Shown: positions 1 to 6,211 of the stretch, in pieces | How the letters are laid out: each line of letters starts with the position of its first letter | Position numbering within the stretch: the stretch's first letter is position 1 | Assembly (NCBI GenBank): GCA_021779415.1 | Contig: JAJYAS010000150.1 | Location: forward strand, 1 to 7,518 | Direction: 5' to 3' | From: Bacillota bacterium | GTDB lineage: Bacteria > Bacillota_B > Desulfitobacteriia > Desulfitobacteriales > Desulfitobacteriaceae | Length of the DNA stretch: 7,518 bases | Notes under the pieces: model-generated | Told to the model about the DNA's origin: nothing | The model's database searches: none | What the model saw: the letters and a program-made list of their open reading frames with translations, nothing else | Translations under genes and position numbers: made by a program

Positions 1-29
1 TCTTTAAAAAACATAATGATGATTGGCAT
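1..29 (-). CDS. 5' end of an unidentified gene downstream of the AbrB-type regulator (partial)
   Basis: An ATG on the minus strand at 29-27 is preceded by a good ribosome binding site, GGGAGG (complement of 35-40), with a 5-base spacer. The frame stays open to the window edge and reads MPIIIMFFK. It lies 31 bases past the stop of the AbrB-type gene on the same strand, so the two are probably cotranscribed. Only nine residues are visible. They are hydrophobic at the start, which would fit a membrane or secreted protein, but no function can be assigned. Confidence 0.45.
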
Positions 30-42
30 GATTTCCTCCCTG

Positions 43-55
43 CTCAGATGCTGAG
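43..55. repeat. Small hairpin between the AbrB-type gene and the next gene
   Basis: CTCAG at 43-47 and CTGAG at 51-55 form a perfect 5-bp stem around a 3-base loop. It sits just upstream of the GGGAGG ribosome binding site of the partial downstream gene on the minus strand. It has no T-tract, so it is not a terminator. It might slightly affect mRNA processing or translation between the two genes, but it is short enough to be chance. Confidence 0.2.
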
Positions 56-60
56 ACCTA

Positions 61-327
61 TTACCCTTTTGTTTTATCCTGTTCTGAATCCTCAAAGGGA
101 GAACTAAACATCTCCTCAAAGAATCTAGCTTTTCGAAACATCATGTCGGCAAATCTCGTCATAACATCGGATTTAAATAAGATAACGACACCTCTTCTTT
201 TATTCCCAAGAACAACAAGTTTCTCACCGGGTTCGATACCGATCTCCTCTCTGGCTTCAACAGGAATAACAACTTGTCCACGTTCTCCCATAACTGTCGA
301 ACCATAAAATTTACCGTGCTTCATCAT
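61..327 (-). CDS. AbrB/MazE/SpoVT-family DNA-binding transcriptional regulator
   Basis: This small protein of 88 residues carries an N-terminal SpoVT-AbrB swapped-hairpin domain, about residues 8-52. The diagnostic stretches are GERGQVVIPVEAREEIGI, then EPGEKLVVLGNK and RRGVVILFK. Family members dimerise, bind AT-rich DNA and act as transition-state regulators or antitoxins. The C-terminal tail (residues 53-88) is helical and charged, without a recognised domain. I chose the ATG at 327. The nearer in-frame GTG codons (339, 336) lie inside the purine-rich ribosome binding site AGGTGG (complement of 336-341), which sits 8 bases from ATG327. ATG324 is a possible alternative. The gene follows a strong inverted repeat that is probably its own operator. 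A second gene begins 31 bases downstream on the same strand. No toxin gene is visible in the window, so a regulator role is more likely than an antitoxin role. Confidence 0.85.
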   Translation of the reverse strand: MMKHGKFYGSTVMGERGQVVIPVEAREEIGIEPGEKLVVLGNKRRGVVILFKSDVMTRFADMMFRKARFFEEMFSSPFEDSEQDKTKG

Positions 328-341
328 TCTTACCACCACCT

Positions 342-373
342 ATAAGTATGATACATCATACTTATCATACTTA
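342..373 (-). promoter_or_regulatory. Inverted-repeat operator with extra half-site upstream of the AbrB-type gene
   Basis: ATAAGTATGAT at 342-352 and ATCATACTTAT at 355-365 form perfect 11-bp arms around AC. The half-site ATCATACTTA then repeats at 364-373, so three copies sit in 32 bases. The element abuts the ribosome binding site of the AbrB-type gene. It contains two -10-like TATGAT hexamers on the minus strand (complements of 355-360 and 364-369), though I see no good -35. This position fits autorepression by the AbrB-type protein, or control by another dimeric repressor. The binding factor is inferred. Confidence 0.55.
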
Positions 374-460
374 CAATATATTTTTAACTACGTCTGCTTA
401 TTGTTGACACACATCTCTCCTCTACTGGGCGACTTTATCATCTGTTCTGCAAGCACTTTA

Positions 461-492
461 AAAAGACCAACATCTCCGATCTCTGGTCTTTT
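461..492. terminator. Terminator-like hairpin in the intergenic region
   Basis: AAAAGACCA at 461-469 pairs perfectly with TGGTCTTTT at 484-492 around a 14-base loop. On the minus strand the stem is followed by a run of five T, and on the plus strand by four. It is therefore better as a minus-strand terminator for transcripts arriving from the right. No gene that would need it is visible on either side, because the flanking genes diverge from this region. It may insulate the AbrB-type gene, or be left over from a lost gene. The stem is weak in GC pairs. Confidence 0.4.
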
Positions 493-566
493 GTGGATTC
501 CATCGAAACATAAATATGTCGTATTTGGGCAACTTAATCAATAAAAGTGCGGAGATAAAGGTGTTC

Positions 567-594
567 TTGACATTATACCCCATAGGGGTATAAT
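567..594 (+). promoter_or_regulatory. Consensus sigma-A type promoter of the DUF1847-rhodanese/DUF5714 operon
   Basis: A perfect -35 hexamer TTGACA (567-572) and a perfect -10 hexamer TATAAT (589-594) are separated by 16 bases. The first gene starts about 85 bases past the expected start point. A core promoter this strong normally needs a repressor to be regulated, and the palindrome at 570-596 covers the spacer and the -10. Confidence 0.8.
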
Positions 595-596
595 GT
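570..596. promoter_or_regulatory. CsoR/CstR/FrmR-type operator palindrome
   Basis: ACATTATACCCC (570-581) and GGGGTATAATGT (585-596) are perfect 12-bp inverted arms around ATA. The core TATACCCC-N3-GGGGTATA resembles operators of the CsoR/RcnR/CstR/FrmR repressor family, which sense Cu(I), persulfides or aldehydes. The site lies over the promoter spacer and -10, so binding would block RNA polymerase. A rhodanese domain in the first gene favours a CstR-like persulfide sensor, but a copper-sensing CsoR cannot be excluded from the site alone. The repressor gene is not in this window. Confidence 0.65.
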
Positions 597-604
597 TTAT
601 AACG

Positions 605-622
605 CTAGAGGATATCCCCTAG
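605..622. repeat. Imperfect palindrome in the operon leader
   Basis: CTAGAGGAT (605-613) and ATCCCCTAG (614-622) are adjacent arms that pair at 8 of 9 positions. The site lies just past the expected transcription start. It contains a CCCCTA element like that in the upstream operator, so it could be a weak second repressor site. As RNA it cannot form a loop-free hairpin of full length. Confidence 0.3.
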
Positions 623-684
623 TTCGGTTCCTGCCGATCTGTAGCACTGATTCTTGCGCAACTGTTCTATTCTAGGAGGTAACT

Positions 685-1578
685 ATGGATTGCACGAAAT
701 GTACTCTCAAAGGGTGTAGAAAATCATCTCCCTGTTCTGATAGAAGCAATGACTATGTCGAAAGATATTCATCACAGGAAAATCAACATTACACAAAAAC
801 AGCCTCAAGCTTAATTGATAATGGCAGAGCCGGTACCCTAACACGTATTGAAGAGATTATAGAATATTCAAAGCTTAGTGGCTATAAGCATATCGGGGTT
901 GCCTACTGTTATGGCTTGGAAAAAGAAGCAGTAGCTTTGAGAAAATATCTTGAGAAAGAAAACTTCAAACTTGCGATGGTTTCATGCACTGTTGATGGTC
1001 TGAAGGAATCTCAAATTGATCCAGACAAGATTAACGATACAGTCTCCTGTAACCCCTTAGGGCAAGCAAATGTTCTAAATTCCGCCGGGGTCGAATTGAC
1101 TATTTTAATGGGACTTTGTCTAGGGCATGATATCATCCTTCAAAAGAATCTAACGATGGATTTCTCCACGTTTATTGTCAAAGATAGAGTTACAAACCAC
1201 AATCCGCTCCTAGGCCTCCCTGATTATAAAGCATCAGAAGACCTATTTATTGAGAGCATTCCAGGCAATTTCAATTTGGTCAGAGTCGATGAATTCAAGT
1301 CTAAGCTCCAAACTCAAAAAAGCCCTGACGATTTCTACCTTCTGGACTTAAGAAACTCAGAGGCTTTTATAAAAGATGGCCTACCAGATTCAATAAATTG
1401 CCTATTAAAGGATCTACCAAAACAATATAGCAAGCTACTCCCCAATAAAAAAGCAGAAGTAATCATTTATTGCAATGGTGGTATTCAATCCATTTACGGG
1501 GTGATGTTCCTTTACCAGAAAGGATATACCAATGTAAGAAGTATAGCAGGTGGTTATTCCAAATTTCTGCAGTCTTAA
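685..1578 (+). CDS. DUF1847 protein with a C-terminal rhodanese domain
   Basis: The 297-residue protein has two parts. Residues 1-180 match the DUF1847 pattern. They carry an N-terminal Cys cluster (C3, C6, C11, C17), then IGVAYCYGLEKEA with C75, VSCTVDG with C101, CNPLGQANVLN with C122, and GLCLGHD with C145, followed by VKDRVTNHNP. Residues about 195-297 form a single rhodanese domain: LLDLRNSEAF, the catalytic loop CNGGIQS with the likely persulfide-carrying C263, and a closing AGGYSKFL. DUF1847 has no established reaction. Its conserved cysteines suggest metal or Fe-S binding. DUF1847 proteins that I recall are usually without the rhodanese extension, so this is a fusion. The start at 685 is set by AGGAGGT (674-680), four bases upstream. 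The gene follows a palindrome-controlled promoter and precedes DUF5714 by 49 bases, so the pair is probably an operon. I infer a sulfur-transfer or sulfur-sensing role in the cytoplasm; the substrate is unknown. Confidence 0.85.
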   Translation: MDCTKCTLKGCRKSSPCSDRSNDYVERYSSQENQHYTKTASSLIDNGRAGTLTRIEEIIEYSKLSGYKHIGVAYCYGLEKEAVALRKYLEKENFKLAMVSCTVDGLKESQIDPDKINDTVSCNPLGQANVLNSAGVELTILMGLCLGHDIILQKNLTMDFSTFIVKDRVTNHNPLLGLPDYKASEDLFIESIPGNFNLVRVDEFKSKLQTQKSPDDFYLLDLRNSEAFIKDGLPDSINCLLKDLPKQYSKLLPNKKAEVIIYCNGGIQSIYGVMFLYQKGYTNVRSIAGGYSKFLQS

Positions 1579-1627
1579 GATTACTGTATGCCATCATCTC
1601 GTACACGATTAAAATGGAGGCCTTTAA

Positions 1628-2395
1628 ATGAATCAGGTGAATTTTGAAATGAAATCTATGTCGAGTGAACCCCAAAAAACCAAGGGTTGCTTAATATGCG
1701 GTCAGGAACTCTTGTACTCCAAGGATTCATCGACAACAGAGGTCTGCGCTATTTGCGGTCAGCAGTTTGAAGCTTATGTCAGATGTTCTAAAGGTCATTA
1801 TGTGTGCGATCTATGCCACAGTCTTGATATCCTCGGAAAAGTAGAGCAACTTCTATATGCAAATGATGAGAAGAATCCAGTAGTCCTTGCTCAAAAAGTA
1901 TTTGAATTACCCGGGCTGAATATGCACGGACCAGAATACCACAGCATCGTTCCTGCAGTTTTGGTTACAGCCTGGCAGAACCTAAATGGGCAAAAGGATA
2001 TTTCGAAAATCAAGGAAGCTATTAAACGTGGTAAAGACATAAAAGGCGGCAGTTGTGGACTTTATGGCACTTGCGGGGCTGGAGTGGGAACCGGTATTGC
2101 AGCCTCTATAATCGAAGGCGCAACTCCCATGTCCGGGAATGAACGTGGAGCCGCCAACAGGGTAACCGGATATGCCTTGCTTGAAATCAGTAAATATGGT
2201 GGACCAAGATGCTGCAAACGTGAAGCAATAACTTCGCTAGAATCATTTATGCAGGTTACAAACTACTTTGACCGATTAAAAAAGGCAGACTACACCTGCA
2301 AGCAATATGGGAAGAATAAAGATTGTATTAGGAAAAAATGTGGTTACTTCCCTCAATTAATCCCCTCAACTAACCCCTTTAAATATTCCGAGTAA
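1628..2395 (+). CDS. DUF5714 domain protein, Cys-rich, probable zinc and metal binding
   Basis: This 255-residue protein matches the DUF5714 pattern almost end to end. The N-terminus has two zinc-ribbon-like CxxC knuckles (C21/C24 and C40/C43), then C53 with GHYVC and the C60-x-x-C63-H64 pair. The core carries MHGPEYH (99-105), GGSCGLYGTCGAGVGTG (140-156) with C143 and C149, and GGPRCCKR (191-198) with adjacent C195-C196. Further cysteines, C224, C233 and C238, lie in a C-terminal tail. The conserved His and Cys motifs look like an active or cofactor site, but no reaction is known to me for this family. The start at 1628 has GGAGG (1616-1620) seven bases upstream. It is cotranscribed with the DUF1847-rhodanese gene, so it probably shares a sulfur- or metal-responsive role. 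Its 3' end overlaps the convergent McrC-like gene by 43 bp. Confidence 0.85.
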   Translation: MNQVNFEMKSMSSEPQKTKGCLICGQELLYSKDSSTTEVCAICGQQFEAYVRCSKGHYVCDLCHSLDILGKVEQLLYANDEKNPVVLAQKVFELPGLNMHGPEYHSIVPAVLVTAWQNLNGQKDISKIKEAIKRGKDIKGGSCGLYGTCGAGVGTGIAASIIEGATPMSGNERGAANRVTGYALLEISKYGGPRCCKREAITSLESFMQVTNYFDRLKKADYTCKQYGKNKDCIRKKCGYFPQLIPSTNPFKYSE

Positions 2396-4128
2396 TGTGA
2401 TAACCGCTCTTTCGGGCGGAGCTGAATCAGACTTACATTAGTATCCTCGATGTCTTCGACCACTGGCCCTTGACTTGGATGAAGAGCAATGACTCTGAAG
2501 GACTTGGACGCCCCTGTGGGATCCCCGATGTACTTCAGAGAATTGGCATAGTTTTGTAACGTATTCATGTTTTTGGGACGGTTCTCCTCTTCCACTCTAT
2601 CGTTGTTCCAGATGTTTAACCGTTTACGGTATTTGGCATCGACAATAATGGAACCGGTATAACCGTCGTTAGCAAAGACATCAATTCGTATATCCGGCTT
2701 ATAATTCGTTCCTTCCATATAAAGAATGCGATTTCTATTGATTGCGCCGAGCTTTGAGCGGGGCATTTTTTCGTTGAATAACACGGAAAGACGGGTCGAA
2801 CCTTTCACCATTTTCACTGAGGTATCGTCTTGAAGGACTGGAAAAACGAATTCCATATTGGGCTGGTAAGACTCATCGTATATCCAGCCGGAAACAGGAG
2901 TATACCCCACCTGTTCTAGAGCGAGGATTGTTTTGATATAACACCAATATTCGTATAAAACATCGGTCCGTTTCCATTGCACCTTAAAGTTATGGCATAA
3001 GGGAATTCGGAAATCCTGAGCCCTCAGCTGCTTCCACCATACAAATACTTTCTTGTACCGCCAATCTCGTTCGATCTTAAGCGAATAATGATTCGAGGAG
3101 CCCACCGGTTTAAGTCCTTTAAATATCGGATAAGCCATACATTTACGTACAGAGAAAATCCCTTTTTGCATTTTCCGTTCCATGGCTTCTAGACCAACAA
3201 TTTTCGCCTTTAAAGCCCGAACTTCGTTGCTAGTAGATTTTTGCAAAAATACATAGGGAGTTCTTGATTCAATCGCCCTCTGCTCTTCTGTAATCGTGCC
3301 TCTTATAGCTTTCAAAACGAACTCCAATTGTGAAGAAATATAATGAAGGAAACCCAGCACCATCCTATTTTCAGGCGTATCAAACGTGAGCTGATCAATA
3401 ATACCAAGGACAACTTCCGGCTGCACTATGCTCTTAGCGGCCGAGTTGGCCCGTTGCCCTGGAACCGATAACAGCCAGCGGTAGGACTTGGCATCCTGTT
3501 TGCTTTTCACGTTGGCCTTCACTTCTCGATAGTGGCGCTCCAGAACTTGAGCTGGACGGCAAGTCAGATCTTCGAGGGTTGGTCCGAGCTCTTTAACTAT
3601 GTGATTCAAAATCACAAACTCTGCCAACACTAAGGGGGGGAGCAGCCCGCTTTCCCCGTATAATTTTAGCCCGTAATTCATTCGTGATGGCTCATAAGCA
3701 AGTCCCTGAACCAATTCGTTTAGCTCGTTCCGCATCACGTTAAGTTCGTCTTCCGTAATATTGTTGGGTCTAACCCGGAGTGTCGCTTCTAATGAATTAA
3801 ATACGTCTCCTTTAACTTTCACGAAGATCAGATAGTCTCCGGGAATCAACGGGTAATCCTCATTGGCATCACTATAGAGCGGAAAGCGCTGCGTCCCAGG
3901 CGTCAAACACGGAATTCCTTCCTCGTCAAGGTGCAGTTTCAAAGAATCATAGCCATCTAGTCCATCAATATAGAGGTAGGCATCCACTCGGTTCGAAGCA
4001 AACGAAACGCACAAGTTTTCACGTTCAAAAACTTCGATGACACTGTTCTCTGAGACTGAACGAAGGATTTCCTGTCGACCAATGAAAAATAAGATTGTGC
4101 TCCCATCGTCTTTAAGATGCATAGCCAT
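2353..4128 (-). CDS. McrC-like DUF2357 / PD-(D/E)XK nuclease subunit
   Basis: This 591-residue protein is the likely nuclease of the module. Residues about 90-280 resemble DUF2357. The C-terminal half (about 370-570) is a PD-(D/E)XK nuclease domain of the PDDEXK_7 (former DUF524) kind. The visible motifs are VLYEYWCYIKT with E393, KPDIRIDV with P478-D479, IIVDAKYRK with D497 and K499, and TLQNYANSL with Q525 and Y527. The catalytic set therefore appears intact. In McrBC systems the McrC subunit docks on the AAA+ motor ring and cleaves nucleic acid when the motor fires. The start at 4128 overlaps the end of the McrB-like gene by 17 bases, which implies coupled translation. A weak AAAGGAA lies about 10 bases upstream, and ATG4122 is an alternative. 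It is the last gene of the module and ends inside DUF5714 with no terminator. Whether the target is modified DNA, unmodified DNA or RNA cannot be seen. Confidence 0.85.
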   Translation of the reverse strand: MAMHLKDDGSTILFFIGRQEILRSVSENSVIEVFERENLCVSFASNRVDAYLYIDGLDGYDSLKLHLDEEGIPCLTPGTQRFPLYSDANEDYPLIPGDYLIFVKVKGDVFNSLEATLRVRPNNITEDELNVMRNELNELVQGLAYEPSRMNYGLKLYGESGLLPPLVLAEFVILNHIVKELGPTLEDLTCRPAQVLERHYREVKANVKSKQDAKSYRWLLSVPGQRANSAAKSIVQPEVVLGIIDQLTFDTPENRMVLGFLHYISSQLEFVLKAIRGTITEEQRAIESRTPYVFLQKSTSNEVRALKAKIVGLEAMERKMQKGIFSVRKCMAYPIFKGLKPVGSSNHYSLKIERDWRYKKVFVWWKQLRAQDFRIPLCHNFKVQWKRTDVLYEYWCYIKTILALEQVGYTPVSGWIYDESYQPNMEFVFPVLQDDTSVKMVKGSTRLSVLFNEKMPRSKLGAINRNRILYMEGTNYKPDIRIDVFANDGYTGSIIVDAKYRKRLNIWNNDRVEEENRPKNMNTLQNYANSLKYIGDPTGASKSFRVIALHPSQGPVVEDIEDTNVSLIQLRPKERLSHYSEYLKGLVEGIN

Positions 4129-6211
4129 GATCTAAAAGTTCCTTTGCTTTTTTATGGCAGACATCCCGCGAATTGCTGAACGTTGAAACTGTAGGATACT
4201 TTTCAAATAGCTTAAGAATTGGACTGATTGCCTGCTCTCGATCCGTGTATTTACCAAAGAGCTGTTCCAAGTCGCATTCCGGGCCTTTCAACTTTGTCAT
4301 AATCCGTTGCACAAGCTGTAAATCAAAGGCCTTTCCTCGATCAAGGAATCCTTGCCCTTCCACGTTGCAAGGAATGTTCTTTAGATACGAACCAATTTGG
4401 CGAATAATTCGGTATCCCACCACCCGGTCCTTATCAATTTTACGCAAGGCTAAGTTCAATTCATCTAAGAAATTGATTTCATCGTCGGTCAACCCAATCT
4501 CAGTGGGTGAATTATTACACCATGAAGCAAACACTTTACCAGGTACGGGCGAGAGTTGAGCCCCTTCGTCAGAAGGCTTCTCTGCTGCCTTTTCTTCGAA
4601 TACGGACTTCCAGGCGCGTAAAGACTCATATATTTTAAGGTTTATTACATTTGCACGGTCTAGGACCTTATCACTAAATTGAAACGACGATTCATCAATG
4701 TTTACTGTTCCAACAAAATACACATTGTTTCCGATAGGAACTCGTGGGGAATACTCGTGCCGGTTATAGACTTCTGGCGCGAGTTTTTCGCTGTATAAGG
4801 TTAAGTAGCGATCTTCCGAAAGTTCCAAAATGCTCAAGAACTGACTAAAGTAATGCTCTACACGAGCGAGATTCATCTCATCAAAGCAAATTAGATAGAG
4901 TTTGTCTTTGTTATCCTCTTTTGAGGCTTCGATCAATAAATCCACAAGCCCTGTTTCCGCTGGGCGATAGATCTTGTGTACCGCATCGTAAAAACCAATC
5001 AAGTCCGCATCGTCATTCCAGGGTGGACGAACCGGGATAAATAAGAACTGTTTACGTTCCTCACCCGCTTCATCCACACCAGAAAGGCCTAAAGCTCTAG
5101 CATAGTTGATAACAAGCTGAGATTTTCCTACACCGGACATTCCCGCTAGGACCACTAAGGCGCCCGTTTTAATCGCAATATGAAAATTCACGAGATCTTC
5201 CATATCGTACACAAGCTGATTGGACAAGGCCACCTGATTCAAATCATTGATAAACGTTTGCTCACCGTTATCCACAACTTCCTGGGCAACCTCAAAAACC
5301 CGCTCGTTAAAGGTTTTCTCTTCAGCTACTTGTTCTCTGTGAAGATGTATCATTTCTTGTCCAACAAGGAGGGAAGTCAAGATTGGTTCTACTTTTAGCA
5401 ATTGCGTTCGTGAGGCCGAGGGGAGGGTCGTTAAAGTAGTGGCACTGAAACGATGGAGGAATTCATCTGCTGGGAAAGGTTCTCCGTATAACAAATGGTT
5501 GCTGATCTCATTTAAATCCTCATCCAACAAGAACGCTAAGTTGCCACGTTTCAACATCTGACTTTCAGGAATCTCGTCTGGGACACACGTGACGTCTTCC
5601 CCTTCTGGGCAATATATCCGCCAGTGTTGTCTAAGTTCCCCCAACCATCCAGACTTACAGCCAAAAAAATGATTCCGATACCCGAGGATTAGAGGGGGAT
5701 CTTCAGGGTATTGATACGAAAGAAAGTCAATCGTAGGCAATCTCTCATAAAGTATCCTCTGAACACGCTCTGCTGGCACGTCCTTGGCAATCATGGGAAT
5801 CGGCGTGAATTGTGAGGTGTACGGATTAAACGTAGGGGGAGTATCGTGGAAGGCAACATTTTTACCATTAAAATACACTCTTTGTGTATCTTTTTTCACT
5901 GCTTCCACCGTAAAAGAAAGAAGTCTGCTTTGAAAAAATTCTCTAGCTCTTGATTTTCTGCTCTCATTGATCTCGAACTGTCGAAAATGAGACGTTGTTA
6001 CGAGTTCGTCTGGAAATCCAGCCAACATTAGATCCTTGCCCCAGATTGTAATTTGACGTCTCCCCTCCAAAGCCTTATGCATACTATCTGGTAAAATGGA
6101 GATCATGTCCACTTGCACACGCAGCGACTGAGAGTTAATATCCACATCAATACTTTCAATGACAGGTTTCCCGATAATAACTGAATTCCAAATCCTACTA
6201 TCCCTAATCAT
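4112..6211 (-). CDS. McrB-like AAA+ ATPase/GTPase motor subunit
   Basis: The protein has 699 residues from the chosen start. The AAA+ domain spans about 330-620. It has Walker A GMSGVGKS (357-364), Walker B LICFDEMN (440-447) followed by LARVEHYFSQFLSILE, sensor-1 region GTVNIDESS (501-509), a likely arginine finger in KVLDRAN (R519), and GYRIIRQIGSYLKN (599-612). The C-terminal KAKELLDHGYAS resembles the tail of McrB-family proteins. The sensor region has NIDES where classical McrB has MNTADR, so GTP use is uncertain. Residues 1-330 match no reader domain I know (not EVE or DUF3578); they include FFGCKSGWLGELRQHWRIYC and may recognise the target. I chose ATG6211 because GGGAGGA sits six bases upstream; the more distal ATG6226 overlaps that ribosome binding site and has none of its own. 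The start overlaps the previous gene's TAG by 8 bases, and the end overlaps the nuclease gene by 17. Confidence 0.85.
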   Translation of the reverse strand: MIRDSRIWNSVIIGKPVIESIDVDINSQSLRVQVDMISILPDSMHKALEGRRQITIWGKDLMLAGFPDELVTTSHFRQFEINESRKSRAREFFQSRLLSFTVEAVKKDTQRVYFNGKNVAFHDTPPTFNPYTSQFTPIPMIAKDVPAERVQRILYERLPTIDFLSYQYPEDPPLILGYRNHFFGCKSGWLGELRQHWRIYCPEGEDVTCVPDEIPESQMLKRGNLAFLLDEDLNEISNHLLYGEPFPADEFLHRFSATTLTTLPSASRTQLLKVEPILTSLLVGQEMIHLHREQVAEEKTFNERVFEVAQEVVDNGEQTFINDLNQVALSNQLVYDMEDLVNFHIAIKTGALVVLAGMSGVGKSQLVINYARALGLSGVDEAGEERKQFLFIPVRPPWNDDADLIGFYDAVHKIYRPAETGLVDLLIEASKEDNKDKLYLICFDEMNLARVEHYFSQFLSILELSEDRYLTLYSEKLAPEVYNRHEYSPRVPIGNNVYFVGTVNIDESSFQFSDKVLDRANVINLKIYESLRAWKSVFEEKAAEKPSDEGAQLSPVPGKVFASWCNNSPTEIGLTDDEINFLDELNLALRKIDKDRVVGYRIIRQIGSYLKNIPCNVEGQGFLDRGKAFDLQLVQRIMTKLKGPECDLEQLFGKYTDREQAISPILKLFEKYPTVSTFSNSRDVCHKKAKELLDHGYAS

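Noticed and set aside
328..339. Upstream GTG codons as the start of the AbrB-type protein
   Set aside because: The GTG codons lie within the AGGTGGTGG ribosome binding site itself and have no site of their own; ATG327 is correctly spaced.
516..593. Short plus-strand ORF of about 25 codons across the operon promoter
   Set aside because: It has no ribosome binding site and runs through the promoter and operator, so it is chance.
1463..1675. Minus-strand open frame across the end of the rhodanese gene
   Set aside because: It lies antisense to a well-supported gene and its translation resembles no protein family.
2404..2419. Hairpin (CCGCTC / GGGCGG) just past the DUF5714 stop as a terminator
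   Set aside because: The stem is only 6 bp with one G-T pair, has no T-tract, and encodes part of the nuclease C-terminus.
4173..4559. Plus-strand open frame opposite the McrB-like gene
   Set aside because: It is antisense to conserved AAA+ coding sequence, lacks a ribosome binding site and has no recognisable motifs. The same holds for 5180-5398.
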